From: Alphaproteobacteria bacterium
GTDB taxonomy: Bacteria > Pseudomonadota > Alphaproteobacteria > SHVP01
DNA length: 34,236 nt
Reading direction: 5' to 3'
Assembly: GCA_947473325.1 (NCBI GenBank)
Contig: CANJEJ010000012.1
Location: forward strand, 1-34,236
Shown here: one piece after another, positions 8,411 to 16,143 of the stretch
Position numbering within the stretch: position 1 is the stretch's first letter
Layout: every line of letters starts with the position of its first letter
The notes under the pieces: generated by a model
Told to the model about the DNA's origin: nothing
Databases searched by the model: none
What the model saw: only the letters and a program-made list of their open reading frames with translations
Translations under genes and position numbers: made by a program

Positions 8411-9448
8411 ATGCGGGTACTGCCGTTCTTCATCATCTATTCGATTCCCGCCTCGGTCGTGATCGCCTGGGCGCTGGGCGGCTGGTGGACCTTCTATCCG
8501 CTGGTCCAGAACTACGTCCTCGTGCCGCTGGCCGATCACCTGCTCGGCCTCAACCTGCGCAACCTCGAGGGCGAGGCGGAAGCCGCTGCCAACCGCTCCC
8601 GCCTCTACCGCTATGTCACCTGGGGCGTGGTGCCGGTCACCGTCGCGCTCGTGCTCCTCGTCGGCACCGAGGTGGCGAGCGGCACGCTCACCTGGCTCGA
8701 GATCGCCGGCCTGACGCTCGCCACCGGCATGGCGACCGGCGCCGCGGGCATTACTACGGCGCATGAGCTAACGCATCAGCGCCGCTTTGAGCGCGGCCTT
8801 GCCGGCGTGCTGCTGGCGCTGGTGCACTACATGCATTTCGGCATTGAGCATGTGCGCGGCCATCACCTCACGGTGGGCACGCCGGCCGATCCGGTGACGG
8901 CACGGCCGGGCGAAAGCTTCTATGCCTTCCTGCCGCGCGCCTTCTTCGGCAGCTGGCTCAGCGCCTGGCATATCGAGACCGACCGCTTGCGGCGCAAGTC
9001 GCTGCCGCGCTGGTCCTGGCACAACCGGATGCTGCTGTATGCCGCCATCAGCATCGCGCTCCATGCCGGGGCGTATCTGCTCTGGGGCTGGATCGGCGTC
9101 GCCTTCTTCTTCGCCCAGGGTTTCATCGCCGTCTTCCAGCTCGAATGCATCAACTATGTCGAGCATTACGGTCTCTACCGCCGCGAGCTTTCACCCGGCG
9201 TCTACGAGCCGCAGACAGCGCGGCATTCGTGGAACGCGAGCCACCGCCTGTCCAACATGTCGCTGTTCAACCTGCCGCGCCACACCGACCACCACATGCA
9301 TGCGGGGCGGCGCTATCATATCCTGCGCCATGTCGAAGGCGCGCCACAGCTGCCGGCGGGCTATGCCGCGATGATCCTGCTGGCGCTCGTGCCGCCGCTG
9401 TGGCGCCAGGTCATGGACCCGCGCGCGGCGGCGGCGATGGCGGGGTAG
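8411..9448 (+). CDS. alkB: AlkB-type alkane 1-monooxygenase
   Basis: Integral-membrane non-haem di-iron hydroxylase that converts n-alkanes to 1-alkanols using rubredoxin electrons. All AlkB signature elements are present in order: HELTHQ (118-123), EHVRGHH (146-152), the HYG motif NYVEHYGL (248-255), HSWNASH (272-278) and LPRHTDHH (288-295). The segment RRYHILRHVEGAPQLPAGYAAM after the last box also follows AlkB closely, and hydrophobic segments surround the boxes. At 345 residues it is shorter than the classic enzyme of about 400, mainly at the N-terminus. It lies 39 bases after the acyl-CoA ligase, which suggests one transcript. No rubredoxin or rubredoxin reductase is in the window. Substrates other than alkanes (fatty acids, terpenes) remain possible. 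Confidence 0.85.
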   Translation: MRVLPFFIIYSIPASVVIAWALGGWWTFYPLVQNYVLVPLADHLLGLNLRNLEGEAEAAANRSRLYRYVTWGVVPVTVALVLLVGTEVASGTLTWLEIAGLTLATGMATGAAGITTAHELTHQRRFERGLAGVLLALVHYMHFGIEHVRGHHLTVGTPADPVTARPGESFYAFLPRAFFGSWLSAWHIETDRLRRKSLPRWSWHNRMLLYAAISIALHAGAYLLWGWIGVAFFFAQGFIAVFQLECINYVEHYGLYRRELSPGVYEPQTARHSWNASHRLSNMSLFNLPRHTDHHMHAGRRYHILRHVEGAPQLPAGYAAMILLALVPPLWRQVMDPRAAAAMAG

Positions 9449-9470
9449 GGCTCGGCCGATTTCGCCTTGT

Positions 9471-9498
9471 CGTCATGCCGGCCCAGGCCGCCATGACG
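9471..9498. repeat. Imperfect palindrome between convergent genes
   Basis: CGTCATG (9471-9477) pairs with CATGACG (9492-9498). After one C/C mismatch, CGGCC (9479-9483) pairs with GGCCG (9486-9490). It lies between the stops of alkB and the RND pump gene. It could act as a bidirectional transcription end without a T-run, or be a REP-like dispersed palindrome of the GTCATGCC type often seen in Alphaproteobacteria. One copy only is visible here. Confidence 0.5.
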
Positions 9499-9524
9499 GT
9501 CGAGGATACTGGTTGCGCCTCGCG

Positions 9525-12500
9525 CTACTCCGCCGCGTGTGGGGCGGGAGTGCCGCCGCCTTCCTTGGTTTCGTGGCGTTCCTGAAGCTGCGACAAGCGC
9601 CGCGCCACATGGCCCATGGGCTGGGTGTAGCGGGCGAGCGCGAGATAGAGCACCGGCACCACGAAGAGGCTGAGGATCGTCGAGAAGCCGACGCCGCCGA
9701 TGACCACCGATCCCAGCGCCTGGCGGGCTTCCGCACCGGCGCCATGACCGAAGGCGAGCGGCACCGCGCCGATGGCGGTGGCGATGCTGGTCATCAGGAT
9801 GGGGCGCAATCGGATCGTCGCGGCCTCCAGCACGGCATCGTGGATGTTGCGCCCTTCGTCGCGCAGCTGGTTGGCGAATTCCACGATCAGGATCGCGTTC
9901 TTGGCCGTCAGGCCGATCAGCATGATGATGCCGATTTGGCTGTAGACGTTGAGCGAGATGCCCGCGACCTTGAGGCTGATCAGCGCGCCGGTGATGGCGA
10001 GCGGCACCGACAGCATGATGATGACCGGGTGGATCAGGCTTTCGAACTGCGCCGCCAGCGCCAGGAAGGCGATGATGAGGGCAAGGGCGAAGGTCAGCAG
10101 CAGGGCATCGCTCGATTCGCGGAATTCGCGTGCCTGGCCGCCGAAGGTGACGCGGATGGAGTCGGGCAAGGTGTCCTGCGCCGCTTTCTCCATGAACTTG
10201 ATGCCCTCGGCGAGCGTGTAGTTCGGCGCGAGCGAGGCGTTGATCTCGACAGAACGCAGCCGGTCTTCGCGCGTCAGTTCGGGCGGGCCGGCAATCTGAC
10301 GGACGGTGACGAGGCTTGCCAGCGGAATGAGCTGCGCGGGTGCCGTGCCCGTCTTGACGTAAATGTTCGACAGGTCGCTCGGGCTTGCCTTGTTGGCGGC
10401 CAGTCCCTGCAACACCACGTTGAACCGCTTGCCGCTCTGGTCGAAGGTCGAGACGAAGGTGGAGCCCAGCATGGTTTCCAGCGTGCGGCCAATTTCCTCC
10501 ATCGACACGCCAAGATCGGCGGCGCGGTTGCGGTCGATGTCGACCTTCAGCTGCGGCCGCGTTGTCTTGTAGTTGATGTTGACGTTGATCAGGCCGGGGT
10601 TGGCTTCGGCCTGGCGCTGGATCTGCTGTGCCCAGCCCAGCAGCTCGGCGTAGTCCGATCCGCCGAGGATCAGTTGCAGGGGCGCGCCGTTGCGGCCGCG
10701 GCCGAGCGTTGCCGGGTTGACGGCGAAGGCGCGCACGCCCGGAATTGCGAGAAGCTGCGGGAAGATTTCGGCGACCACCTGCTGCTGCGACCGCGTGCGC
10801 TGGTCCCAGGGCGCCATGGCGCCCTGCACGAAGGCGCGATTGACCGGGCTCGCATTGCCGTTGCCGAAGTTGGGCGCAACGATGGCGATGGCGGCGTTGA
10901 CCTCGCCGCTCTCGACATAGCGCATCAAGCGCTTTTCGATGTCCTGCACGTAGCGATCGGTGAAGTCGAGCGTGGCGCCCTCCGGGGCGTTGACCGAGAT
11001 GAAGAAGGTGCCACGGTCCTCGGTGGGGGCGAACTCCTGCGGCAGCGACTTGAACAGGAAATAGGAAAGCCCCGAAAAAGCCAGCGCGAAGGCGAGGATG
11101 ACCACGGGCATCGCCAGTGCCTTCGACAGCAGCCAGCGGAAGCCGCTGTTCATGCCGAGGAAGATCTTTTCGCTGTGCTTGTAGAGCCAGCCTTCGGCCT
11201 GCGGCTCCTTCAGCCAGATCGAGCACAGCATGGGCGTCAGCGTGAGCGCGACGAAAGCGGAGAACATCACCGCGACGGCGACCGTGATGCCGAATTCAGC
11301 AAACAGGCGACCGGTGTTGCCCTGCATGAATGAGATCGGCACGAAGACCGAGACAAGCACGATGGTGGTCGCGATGACCGCGAAGGCGATTTGGCGGGTG
11401 CCCAGCAGGGCGGCCAGCAGCGGCGGCTCACCTTCCTCGGTCCTCCGGTGGACGTTCTCCAGCACGACGATAGCATCATCGACGACCAGGCCAATGGAGA
11501 TGACGAGCGCCAGCAGCGTCAGGATGTTGATCGAGAAGCCGAGCGCCTGCAGGACGATGAAGGTGGAGAGCACCGACACCGGGATGGCGATGGCGGGAAT
11601 CGCCGTGGCGCGCAGGTTGCGCAGGAAGATGAAGTTCACCGCAATGACAAGCCCGAGCGAGATGCCGAGTGCGATGAACACTTCCCGGATTGCGGCGCCG
11701 ATGAAGACCGACTGGTCGAAGGATTTCGTGATCGTCACGTCGCCCGGCAGCGTGGACTTCATCTCCGCGACCGCGGCATTGACGCCCTGGGCAACATTCA
11801 GCGTGTTGGCGCGCGACTGCTTGACGATGCCGATGCCGACCGCGGGCTTGCCGTTGACGCGATAGGCGGTGCGGTTGCTTTCAGGCGCGAGGCGTACGGT
11901 GGCGACCTCGCCCAGCCGGGTGAAATAGCCGCTCCGTTCCGCCACCACTATGTTGCGGAACTGCTCTTCGCTCGACAGCGCGGAATCGGTGCGCACCGTC
12001 AGTTCGCGGTCGCTCGATTCGATGCGGCCCGACGGCAGGGCGACGTTCTGGCGCTGGATGGCGATCTGCACGTCGGCAACCGTCAGGCCACGCGCAGCCA
12101 GCGCCAGCTTGTCGAGTTCGACACGCATCGAATAGGTGCGGCCGCCGCCGACCTGGACCTGTGCGACACCTGGCACGGTGGACAGCCTGTCCACCACCAC
12201 GCGTTCGGCGAAGTCGGTCAGTTCCAGCGGTGTCATCTGGCTGGAATTGAGCGACATCCACATGATCGCCTGGGCGTCAGCCTCGGTCTTGGCGATACGC
12301 GGCGTATCGACACCGCGCGGCAGGCTGCGGATGACGCGGCTTACCCTGTCGCGTATGTCGTTGGTCGCGCTTTCGATGTCGCGCGACAGATCGAATTCGA
12401 TACTGATGTTCGAGGCTTCCTCGCGGCTTGTCGAGCCGATGCGGACGATGCCCTCGATGCCCGCCACCGCGTCTTCCAGCGGCTGCGTAACCTCGGATTC

Positions 12501-12677
12501 CATGATCTCGGCCGAGGCGCCCTTGTAACTCGTGCTGATGGACACGATCGGCGGGTCGATGTCCGGCAACTCGCGCACGGTCAGCTGCTGGGCCGCGAAC
12601 AGGCCGAAGATCGCCAGGACGGCGCTCATCACCCCGGCGAAGACCGGGCGCTTGATGGAAATATCGGACAGGACCAT
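9525..12677 (-). CDS. RND efflux pump, inner-membrane HAE1/AcrB-type subunit
   Basis: Proton-driven tripartite exporter subunit of 1050 residues, the normal size for the hydrophobe/amphiphile efflux family. The N-terminus (IKRPVFAGVMSAVLAIFG) is the first membrane helix. GLVVDDAIVVLENVHRR (396-412) is the TM4 motif with the proton-relay pair D400/D401, and GLTAKNAILIVEF contains the TM10 lysine, about K926. SFMQGNTGRLFAEFG and the C-terminal helices complete both repeated halves. It starts 10 bases after its adaptor gene stops, so the two form an operon. No outer-membrane channel gene is adjacent, so the pump probably borrows one from elsewhere. Exported substrates cannot be told. Confidence 0.95.
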   Translation of the reverse strand: MVLSDISIKRPVFAGVMSAVLAIFGLFAAQQLTVRELPDIDPPIVSISTSYKGASAEIMESEVTQPLEDAVAGIEGIVRIGSTSREEASNISIEFDLSRDIESATNDIRDRVSRVIRSLPRGVDTPRIAKTEADAQAIMWMSLNSSQMTPLELTDFAERVVVDRLSTVPGVAQVQVGGGRTYSMRVELDKLALAARGLTVADVQIAIQRQNVALPSGRIESSDRELTVRTDSALSSEEQFRNIVVAERSGYFTRLGEVATVRLAPESNRTAYRVNGKPAVGIGIVKQSRANTLNVAQGVNAAVAEMKSTLPGDVTITKSFDQSVFIGAAIREVFIALGISLGLVIAVNFIFLRNLRATAIPAIAIPVSVLSTFIVLQALGFSINILTLLALVISIGLVVDDAIVVLENVHRRTEEGEPPLLAALLGTRQIAFAVIATTIVLVSVFVPISFMQGNTGRLFAEFGITVAVAVMFSAFVALTLTPMLCSIWLKEPQAEGWLYKHSEKIFLGMNSGFRWLLSKALAMPVVILAFALAFSGLSYFLFKSLPQEFAPTEDRGTFFISVNAPEGATLDFTDRYVQDIEKRLMRYVESGEVNAAIAIVAPNFGNGNASPVNRAFVQGAMAPWDQRTRSQQQVVAEIFPQLLAIPGVRAFAVNPATLGRGRNGAPLQLILGGSDYAELLGWAQQIQRQAEANPGLINVNINYKTTRPQLKVDIDRNRAADLGVSMEEIGRTLETMLGSTFVSTFDQSGKRFNVVLQGLAANKASPSDLSNIYVKTGTAPAQLIPLASLVTVRQIAGPPELTREDRLRSVEINASLAPNYTLAEGIKFMEKAAQDTLPDSIRVTFGGQAREFRESSDALLLTFALALIIAFLALAAQFESLIHPVIIMLSVPLAITGALISLKVAGISLNVYSQIGIIMLIGLTAKNAILIVEFANQLRDEGRNIHDAVLEAATIRLRPILMTSIATAIGAVPLAFGHGAGAEARQALGSVVIGGVGFSTILSLFVVPVLYLALARYTQPMGHVARRLSQLQERHETKEGGGTPAPHAAE

Positions 12678-12687
12678 GGGATTCGAC

Positions 12688-13779
12688 TCAACTGGTGGGC
12701 TGCTGCGGGCGGGACGCGGTCATGGAACGGACGGCCTGGCCGTCGCGCACCTTGACGAGGCCGCCAGTGATCACCGTATCGCCGGCATTCACGCCGGCAA
12801 GAAGCTCGGTCTTGCCGTCGCGCGACTGGCCCAGCCGCACGGGCACCTGCTTCGCCTTGCCGTCGGCGACGAGGAAGACCGAATGGTTGTCGCCGTTGGA
12901 CAGCACGGCGGCCTCGGGCACCAGCAGGGCCTGCGGCCGTGTGTCGACCACAAGTGAGGCGGTCAGGAACATGCCGGGCTTCAGTGCATCGTCCCTGTTC
13001 GGAACCTCGGCCCGCAGTTCGATCGAGCGCGAGGCGGCATCGACGCGTGTGCCGATGGTCGTGACCGTGCCGGTGAAGACGCGGCCGGGATAGGCGGAGC
13101 TGCGCGCCTCCACCTTGGCGCCGGGCTGTAGCGAGCGCAGTGCGTTTTCCGGCACCTTGAAGTCCATCTTGATGCTCGATGTGTCGTCGAGCGTGGAGAT
13201 TTCGACACCTGGCGTCACCAGCGCCCCCAGGCTGATGCGGCGCAGGCCCATGCGCCCGTCGAAGGGTGCGCGAATGACATAGTCGGCGAGGCGCGCTTCG
13301 TCGGCGCGGATGCGGGCGCCGGCGGCCTCGAGCTGCGCCTGCAGCTCCTCGACCCGCGACTGCGGCACATTGCGCGTCTCGAACAGCTTGGTCGAACGAT
13401 CGTAGAGCCGCTGCGAGTTCTCCCGCATCACGCGGGTTTCCTCGAGCCGGGCCTCGATCTCGCGGGCATCAAGTTCCACCAGCACCTGGTTGGCCCTGAC
13501 CCGCTCGCCCTCGGTGAAGGAAATCTTCTTCACCATGGCGGGAACCTTGGGCGTGATCACCACCGCTTCGCGGGCGCGGGCCGTGCCCACCGCCTCGACG
13601 ACATCGACGACAATGCCGGATTCGACGGCAGCTGTTTCCACAGCCATCGGCGGTGCGGTGCGCGGCGCGCTCGCCTGTGGCGTCGGGCCGGCTGCCGGCT
13701 TCTGCTGGGTGTAATACCAAGCGCCGCCGCCCACCGCCGCAAGCGCGGCGACCACGAGCAACTGATTGACTATCCGCAC
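12688..13779 (-). CDS. RND periplasmic adaptor (HlyD/AcrA-type membrane fusion protein)
   Basis: Adaptor linking the RND pump to an outer-membrane channel. The N-terminus is a single hydrophobic anchor (VNQLLVVAALAAVGGGAWYY) and a proline/alanine-rich spacer. Next come a lipoyl-type half, a helical hairpin around EETRVMRENSQRLYDRS, the second lipoyl half (RAPFDGRMGLRRISLGALV), and beta-barrel and membrane-proximal domains (PGMFLTASLVV, KQVPVRLGQ). I place the start at the GTG at 13779: a perfect AGGAGG (13788-13793) lies 8 bases before it and the protein then opens directly with the anchor. An ATG at 13797 overlaps that ribosome site, and a longer open frame up to 13923 adds low-quality sequence. 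This gives 363 residues. Confidence 0.9.
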   Translation of the reverse strand: MRIVNQLLVVAALAAVGGGAWYYTQQKPAAGPTPQASAPRTAPPMAVETAAVESGIVVDVVEAVGTARAREAVVITPKVPAMVKKISFTEGERVRANQVLVELDAREIEARLEETRVMRENSQRLYDRSTKLFETRNVPQSRVEELQAQLEAAGARIRADEARLADYVIRAPFDGRMGLRRISLGALVTPGVEISTLDDTSSIKMDFKVPENALRSLQPGAKVEARSSAYPGRVFTGTVTTIGTRVDAASRSIELRAEVPNRDDALKPGMFLTASLVVDTRPQALLVPEAAVLSNGDNHSVFLVADGKAKQVPVRLGQSRDGKTELLAGVNAGDTVITGGLVKVRDGQAVRSMTASRPQQPTS

Positions 13780-13787
13780 GCCCCGAA

Positions 13788-13793
13788 CCTCCT
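13788..13793 (-). promoter_or_regulatory. Ribosome binding site deciding the adaptor start
   Basis: A full AGGAGG on the minus strand, 8 bases before the GTG at 13779. It lies within the first codons of the alternative ATG frame (13797), which makes the GTG the better start. Confidence 0.7.
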
Positions 13794-13839
13794 GCATCCC
13801 ACCAATATCAACAACCAGGGCAATCCCTGTTCCACGCGG

Positions 13840-13856
13840 CGGAAGCCGTGCTTCCG
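13840..13856. promoter_or_regulatory. Inverted repeat in the RND adaptor / deacetylase divergent region
   Basis: CGGAAGC and GCTTCCG form a perfect 7-base inverted repeat around CGT. A second, smaller one, CAGGG-CAAT-CCCTG, is at 13816-13829. Both lie in the 226-base divergent gap upstream of the efflux adaptor, where an operator for a local or distant repressor would be expected. No regulator gene is adjacent, so an operator role is inference only. Confidence 0.3.
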
Positions 13857-14005
13857 TCGCCGCCGAACATTGCCCCCCGGGGGCCTGTTTCGGCCTCCCT
13901 CTCCCCTGTCCACATGCTAGCATTGTGCAGTGCCGAACGCGAGAGAGGCAGCGGCGGCTATCACAGGACTTTCAACGGCTTAATCGTGCCTGGGTGAGGC
14001 GGAAT

Positions 14006-14929
14006 ATGACGATATTGTTCCATCACGCGGCCTTTTCGGACCACAGGCCGGGGCCCCATCACCCCGAATCTCCGGCCCGGATCAAGGCGGTGATGGACGC
14101 CCTGGCGGCTCCAGCCTTTGCCGGCCTCGACCGGCGCGAGGCGCCCCGGGCCACGATCGAGCAGATCGCCCGCGTCCATCCGCGACAATTTGTCGAAGCC
14201 CTGCTGGCCGCCGTGCCGGCCCAGGGCGCAGTGCAGATCGATGGCGATACCGTCATGTCGCCGGGCTCGGGCGAGGCCGCGCTGCGCGCCTCAGGCGCCG
14301 CCGTGGCCGCCGTCAACGCCGTCATGAAGGGCGAGGCGAAGAACGCCTTCTGCGCCGTGCGGCCGCCCGGCCACCATGCCGAGCCTGCCCGCGCCATGGG
14401 CTTCTGCCTGTTCAACAGCATTGCCGTCGGCGCGCTGCACGCCCGTGCCGCACACGGGCTCGACCGGGTCGCCGTGATCGATTTCGACGTCCATCACGGG
14501 AACGGCACCCAGGCCGCGTTCTGGGATGACCGCGACCTTTTCTACGCCTCGAGCCACCAGTCGCCGCTCTACCCCGGCACCGGGGCTGCTGCCGAGCGCG
14601 GCGTCGGCAACGTCGTCAACGCGCCGTTGCGGCCTGGCAGCGGATCGGACGAATTCCGCGCCGCCTATCGCGACAAGATCCTGCCCGCCCTGAGCGACTT
14701 CCAGCCCGACATCGTGCTGATCTCGGCGGGCTTCGACGCCCATGCCGACGACCCGCTCGCCGGCCTCAATGTCGCGACCGAAGACTATGCCTGGGTCACG
14801 GCCGAGCTCTGCAAGGTGGCGGAAGAAACGGCGCAGGGACGGGTGGTGTCGGCGCTCGAAGGCGGCTATGACCTGCACGCTCTGGCGGCGGCCGCGGGCG
14901 CCCATGTGCGCGCGCTGATGGCCGCCTGA
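14006..14929 (+). CDS. Histone deacetylase-like / acetoin utilisation family amidohydrolase
   Basis: Zinc-dependent deacetylase-fold protein of 307 residues. Bacterial members remove acetyl groups from lysine, polyamines or other amines. The catalytic elements are all present: RPPGHHAEP (119-127) with the paired histidines H123/H124, DFDVHHGNGT (159-168) giving zinc ligands D161 and H163, AGFDAH (241-246) giving D244, and GGYDL (286-290) with the transition-state tyrosine Y288. I chose the ATG at 14006, preceded by a GAGGCGGA-type ribosome site, because the protein then starts with the family's TILFHHAAFSDH opening. The open frame from 13766 would add 80 unrelated residues. It is followed after 57 bases by xseB, as in many Alphaproteobacteria. 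The physiological substrate is unknown. Confidence 0.92.
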   Translation: MTILFHHAAFSDHRPGPHHPESPARIKAVMDALAAPAFAGLDRREAPRATIEQIARVHPRQFVEALLAAVPAQGAVQIDGDTVMSPGSGEAALRASGAAVAAVNAVMKGEAKNAFCAVRPPGHHAEPARAMGFCLFNSIAVGALHARAAHGLDRVAVIDFDVHHGNGTQAAFWDDRDLFYASSHQSPLYPGTGAAAERGVGNVVNAPLRPGSGSDEFRAAYRDKILPALSDFQPDIVLISAGFDAHADDPLAGLNVATEDYAWVTAELCKVAEETAQGRVVSALEGGYDLHALAAAAGAHVRALMAA

Positions 14930-14936
14930 GCCCAGT

Positions 14937-14965
14937 TTCTCACCGGCTTCGCTTTCCCCTATGAT
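14937..14965 (+). promoter_or_regulatory. Candidate promoter for xseB-ispA-dxs
   Basis: TTCTCA (14937-14942) and TATGAT (14960-14965) are spaced by 17 bases, matching the sigma70 consensus at four and five positions out of six. Transcription would begin near 14972, just before AAGGA (14974-14978), the ribosome site of xseB. Confidence 0.4.
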
Positions 14966-14986
14966 CCTGCGCGAAGGAATTCGCAG

Positions 14987-15247
14987 ATGGCCAAGACCCC
15001 CGCTTCCGATATCCCGGACGACATCCGCAAGCTGAGCTTCGAAGAGGCGCTGGCGGGCCTGGAAGAGATCGTCCAGCAACTGGAGGCCGGCCAGGTGTCG
15101 CTCGAGGAATCGATCACGATCTACACGCGCGGCACGCACCTGCGCCTGCACTGCCAGGAAAAGCTGCGCTCGGCGCAGGAAAAGGTCGAGAAGATCGTCG
15201 CCGCGGCCGACGGCTCGGTGCGCGCCGAACCTGCCGACATCCAGTAA
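14987..15247 (+). CDS. xseB: Exodeoxyribonuclease VII small subunit
   Basis: Small helical subunit of exonuclease VII, which with XseA degrades single-stranded DNA to short oligonucleotides. The 86-residue protein has the family core LSFEEALAGLEEIVQQLE (16-33), then G-x-V-S-LEESI, followed by a second amphipathic helix ending in EKVEKI. Size matches the usual 75-90 residues. AAGGA lies 8 bases before the ATG. It sits 11 bases ahead of ispA, the standard xseB-ispA-dxs arrangement. The large subunit gene xseA is not in the window. Confidence 0.95.
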   Translation: MAKTPASDIPDDIRKLSFEEALAGLEEIVQQLEAGQVSLEESITIYTRGTHLRLHCQEKLRSAQEKVEKIVAAADGSVRAEPADIQ

Positions 15248-15258
15248 GGGCCAGACCG

Positions 15259-16140
15259 ATGATCGACGCGGCGCTGCGCGACACGGGCGCGGCGGTGGAT
15301 CGCATGCTGGACGCATTGCTGCCGCCCCCCAGCGGCCCGCAGGCCCGCCTGTTCGAGGCCATGCGCTACGCGGTGCTGGGTGGTGGCAAGCGGCTGCGGC
15401 CCTGCCTGACCGTCTTTACCGCGGACCTTTTCGGCGTCGCTCGCGTTCATGCGCTGCGGGCCGGCGCCGCCGTGGAAATGATTCACGCCTATTCACTGGT
15501 GCATGACGACCTGCCCGCGATGGATGATGATGACCTCCGCCGCGGCCAGCCCACCGTCCACATCCGCTTCGACGAGGCGACCGCGATCCTCGCCGGTGAC
15601 ACCCTGTTGACGCTCGCCTTCGAGGTCCTGGCCGACCCCCAAACTCATCCCGATCCGGCCGTACGCAGCGAGCTCGTGCGCCTCCTCGCCGTCGCGGCAG
15701 GCGGGCAGGGCATGGCGGGCGGCCAGATGATCGACCTGATGGCCGAGCAGTCCGACCTGGCGGAGGCTGACATCCGGTCCCTCCAGGCGCTCAAGACCGG
15801 GGCCATGCTGGCCGTCTCCTGCACGCTGGGGGCGGTCCTGGGGCAGGGTACCGCGGCAGAACGGGCGGCCCTGGACGGTTTTGGCCGCGATATCGGGGCC
15901 GCCTTCCAGATCGCCGACGACCTGCTCGATGTCGAGGGCGACGCCGCGGCGATGGGCAAGGCGGCGGGCAAGGATGCCGCGGCCGGCAAGAAGACCCTGG
16001 TCGGCCTGTGGGGGGTAGACCGCGCCCGGAAGGAGGCTTATGCCCTAGCGGACCGGGCGGTGGCCCGGCTGGATTCCTTTGGCGCGCCGGCCGAAACTCT
16101 GCGCGCCGTGGCGCAGCGGGTCGTAAACCGGCAGAATTGA
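15259..16140 (+). CDS. ispA: (2E,6E)-farnesyl diphosphate synthase
   Basis: Short-chain trans-prenyltransferase that condenses DMAPP and IPP to geranyl and then farnesyl diphosphate, the precursor of quinones, undecaprenyl phosphate and hopanoids. It has KRLRP (44-48) for diphosphate binding, the first aspartate-rich motif DDLPAMDDD (83-91), GGQMIDL (154-160) and the second motif QIADDLLD (217-224). At 293 residues it is of normal length. The start has AAGGG at the end of xseB, about 10 bases upstream. It is followed 3 bases later by dxs, so the enzyme that opens the MEP pathway and the one that uses its products are coupled. A geranylgeranyl product cannot be excluded. Confidence 0.92.
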   Translation: MIDAALRDTGAAVDRMLDALLPPPSGPQARLFEAMRYAVLGGGKRLRPCLTVFTADLFGVARVHALRAGAAVEMIHAYSLVHDDLPAMDDDDLRRGQPTVHIRFDEATAILAGDTLLTLAFEVLADPQTHPDPAVRSELVRLLAVAAGGQGMAGGQMIDLMAEQSDLAEADIRSLQALKTGAMLAVSCTLGAVLGQGTAAERAALDGFGRDIGAAFQIADDLLDVEGDAAAMGKAAGKDAAAGKKTLVGLWGVDRARKEAYALADRAVARLDSFGAPAETLRAVAQRVVNRQN

Positions 16141-16143
16141 TCC

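Noticed and set aside
13914-13923. Perfect 10-base palindrome ATGCTAGCAT upstream of the deacetylase gene
   Set aside because: Too short and not placed at a recognisable promoter; chance occurrence in a 226-base gap is plausible.
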